A stretch of 7,384 nucleotides of DNA. Source: an uncultured Terriglobales bacterium. Its GTDB lineage: Bacteria; Acidobacteriota; Terriglobia; Terriglobales; Acidobacteriaceae. Position numbers and translations under genes: made by a program. This document shows, piece by piece, positions 5,786-7,384 of this stretch (within the stretch, counting starts at the first letter, position 1; each line of letters opens with the position of its first letter). The stretch is from positions 1 through 7,384 of the forward strand of contig CATPBY010000331.1 in assembly GCA_955652845.1 (NCBI GenBank), written 5' to 3'. The notes under the pieces are model-generated. The model had not been told where the DNA came from. It saw only the letters and a list, made by a program, of their open reading frames with translations, and made no database searches.

Positions 5786-6237
5786 TTGCTTTCCTTCTTT
5801 CCAAACATATGCGAAAGCAACTCTGTGCGCATCTGTTCCAACCGATCCGCGGCAGCTCCTACTGGAGCCTGATCGTCGAAAGCCAGGTTGCGCTTCATAT
5901 CGCGCAGCCGTGCGGCCATTTTTCGCAGGGCAATTTCCGTGTCCTTGAGTTTCTTCCCAGTGCGGATGGAGGCGTCCCGAGCCTTGTCGGAATATGTCAC
6001 CAGATTATCGATCGCTGCGCGAGCTTCTTCTGGTTTTCCGGACTGGTAGAGCTGGCCGGCAGAATCCAGTTCCCGTTGGGAAATTGCGGTGTAGAGGGCG
6101 GGGCGATCTTCGAGCCGCGCAGATTCAGACCGGGCAATCAGCTGTTCGAGGGTGCCGCTATTGTCGCTCTTGCTTGCCAAAATGGCCGTTGCTGCTAGAA
6201 GAGTCGCAAGCACCAGGAATCGGTTGCGCATGGTCAT
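5782..6237 (-). CDS. Small secreted helical protein with a TPR-like hairpin (151 aa)
   Basis: The family is unknown to me. A signal peptide is seen at about 1-21 (MTMRNR, then a Leu/Ala-rich core, then ILA-S). The mature chain is helical. Residues 45-90 (ALYTAISQRELDSAGQLYQS, then GKPEEARAAIDNLVTYSDKA) resemble one tetratricopeptide helix pair, followed by a basic amphipathic helix (about 95-118) and a last helix (128-144). There are no cysteines and no enzyme motifs. The ATG follows directly on the TAA of the TPR gene (zero spacing), and the stop overlaps the next start by 4 bp, so the three are made from one message. A second in-frame Met at residue 3 could also be the start. It is likely a periplasmic partner of the TPR protein. 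Confidence 0.8.
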   Translation of the reverse strand: MTMRNRFLVLATLLAATAILASKSDNSGTLEQLIARSESARLEDRPALYTAISQRELDSAGQLYQSGKPEEARAAIDNLVTYSDKARDASIRTGKKLKDTEIALRKMAARLRDMKRNLAFDDQAPVGAAADRLEQMRTELLSHMFGKKESK

Positions 6238-7384
6238 TTATTTCTTCGGCTCGATCGCGATCAGACGATGACGCGCTTGCCACTCCTGATCGGGAAACTT
6301 CCCGTTGGCAATCTCCAAAAAACGATGATAATTCTCCGCTGCCGGCTTGTAGAGCCGCAAGTGGTCGTAGGCTGTAGCCCGCAGAAAGTATGTGACCGGA
6401 ATCTCCGGCAAAAGCCTGGCCCGCGCGTCCAGTGCCTTAATTGTGAGTTCGTAGTCTTTGTTTTCGTCAGCGGCGATTGCCAGGTCTCCGTAAGCTGCAT
6501 CGAGGCTGGGCTTGAGATTTATTGCATTCATTAGTTCCCGCTGGGCCTGTGGAAACTTCTTTTGCTTCAGGAGTGCCTTACCCAGGCCCAGATGAGATTC
6601 GGCATCATTAGGATGCGTAGTCAAAAGCGACTGGTATTGAACTTCCGCCAGATCGTATTTGCCGCCGTCCGCGTATATTTCAGCCAGATCGCGTTGCGCC
6701 TCCACATCTTCCGGAGAAAGTTTCAGAGCGGACTGCAGTTCGGCCGCAGCATTGTCATTCTGTCCATCTGCAGCCAGCATTCGCCCCAGTTGCAGGTGGG
6801 CGCCAGCATCGTCGGGGTGCAAGGCAACCAACTTGCGCAGGACTTCCTCCGCGTCGGTGTAACGGTGGCCACGCATATAAATATTGGCCAGCCCGGTGAG
6901 CGCATCGGCGGAGGATGGATCGAGAACCAGAGCTTGCTTATACTGCTGTTCCGCATCGGCAAAGCGGTTCTGCTTTTCCAGCAGCAAACCGGCAGATAAA
7001 CGCGGCTCAGGATCGTTTGGTTGAAGAGCGGCAGCCTGGCGGTAGGCCTCGAGCGCCTCGTCCGGTTTGCCAGGACCAAGCACCTGGGCCAGCGATAGCC
7101 ACGCCCGCGCGCGGCCTTCCTCAACGCGCGAAGTGGGTTTCAGCCTGGTCGCCGCGCGAAGAAACTGCTCTGCATCGGGCTGTCCCATCTTGGCCAGGGT
7201 GAGACCGAGGTTGAGATTGGACTCGAAAACATCAGGCTTGGCAGCTACTGACTTGCGATAGGCGGCAATGGAATCACTCGTCCTGCCCAGAGCGTTGCAG
7301 ACGAAGCCCAGATCAAACCATGCCTGGTAGTTGGCCGAATTGGCGGCAGTAACCTTGTTCAGGAGCGACTCGGCAGTCGTATAG
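6238..7384 (-). CDS. TPR-repeat protein (5' end outside the window)
   Basis: The reading frame is open to the right edge: 381 residues are visible and the true start lies beyond base 7384. The ATG at 7188 is internal to a TPR and should not be taken as the start. About ten consecutive 34-residue tetratricopeptide repeats cover the whole visible part, each with the W/L-G-A-Y-A-P pattern. Examples are NYQAWFDLGFVCNALGR with AAYRKSVAAKPD, and DPEPRLSAGLLLEKQNRF with AEQQYKQALVLDPS. The last one ends in a short tail, RHRLIAIEPKK. TPR arrays form superhelical scaffolds for protein-protein contacts; no enzymatic domain is visible. The missing N-terminus could hold a signal peptide, which the two secreted downstream partners make plausible. 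The repeat assignment is firm; the function is unknown. Confidence 0.93.
   Translation of the reverse strand, partial: YTTAESLLNKVTAANSANYQAWFDLGFVCNALGRTSDSIAAYRKSVAAKPDVFESNLNLGLTLAKMGQPDAEQFLRAATRLKPTSRVEEGRARAWLSLAQVLGPGKPDEALEAYRQAAALQPNDPEPRLSAGLLLEKQNRFADAEQQYKQALVLDPSSADALTGLANIYMRGHRYTDAEEVLRKLVALHPDDAGAHLQLGRMLAADGQNDNAAAELQSALKLSPEDVEAQRDLAEIYADGGKYDLAEVQYQSLLTTHPNDAESHLGLGKALLKQKKFPQAQRELMNAINLKPSLDAAYGDLAIAADENKDYELTIKALDARARLLPEIPVTYFLRATAYDHLRLYKPAAENYHRFLEIANGKFPDQEWQARHRLIAIEPKK

Noticed and set aside
6238..7188. The ATG at 7188 as the start of the TPR gene
   Set aside because: The frame continues open to the window edge and encodes further clear TPRs upstream of this Met, so it is an internal codon.
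1..7384. CRISPR array, tRNA, rRNA, transposase or phage genes
   Set aside because: I saw no regularly spaced repeats, no structural RNA signatures and no mobile-element genes in the window.

Overview
All supported genes in this window lie on the minus strand, so they are read from high to low coordinates. Base composition is moderately GC-rich. The TPR protein followed by small signal-peptide proteins, the linked SprT-like protein and the type of intergenic repeat suggest a Gram-negative soil-type bacterium, most like Acidobacteriota (Koribacter/Terriglobia type). This is inference: no rRNA or phylogenetic marker is present.

Layout, in transcription order. (A) 7384-5249: a TPR-repeat protein whose 5' end is outside the window, then two small secreted, helix-rich proteins. 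Junctions of 0 bp and a 4-bp overlap make this one operon. (B) 5248-5064: a short intergenic stretch with what looks like a copy of a widespread palindromic repeat. (C) 5063-4377: a SprT-like zinc metalloprotease-fold protein, apparently with a degenerate second copy of the domain at its N-terminus. (D) 4376-4265: a compact control region with a good sigma-70-type promoter, a perfect 7-1-7 inverted repeat in its spacer, and a Fur-box-like operator just after the predicted transcription start. (E) 4264 to the left edge: four tightly packed genes, namely an FTR1-family iron permease fused to an FtrD-like (DUF2318) cysteine domain, two different MacB/FtsX-type ABC permeases, and a MacB/LolD-type ABC ATPase cut by the window edge.

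Unit E is the main point of interest. Its gene set resembles the P19/FTR1 iron-uptake clusters (for example the Campylobacter jejuni cj1658-cj1665 region), where an FTR1 permease and a DUF2318 protein sit beside MacB-type permeases and an ATPase. Here the permease and the FtrD-like domain are one polypeptide, and no P19 (periplasmic copper/iron protein) gene is visible in the window. The likely job is import of iron across the inner membrane, with redox help from the cysteine domain. The heteromeric ABC complex would act on the periplasmic side in a way that is not established. The Fur-like operator supports iron-repressed expression.
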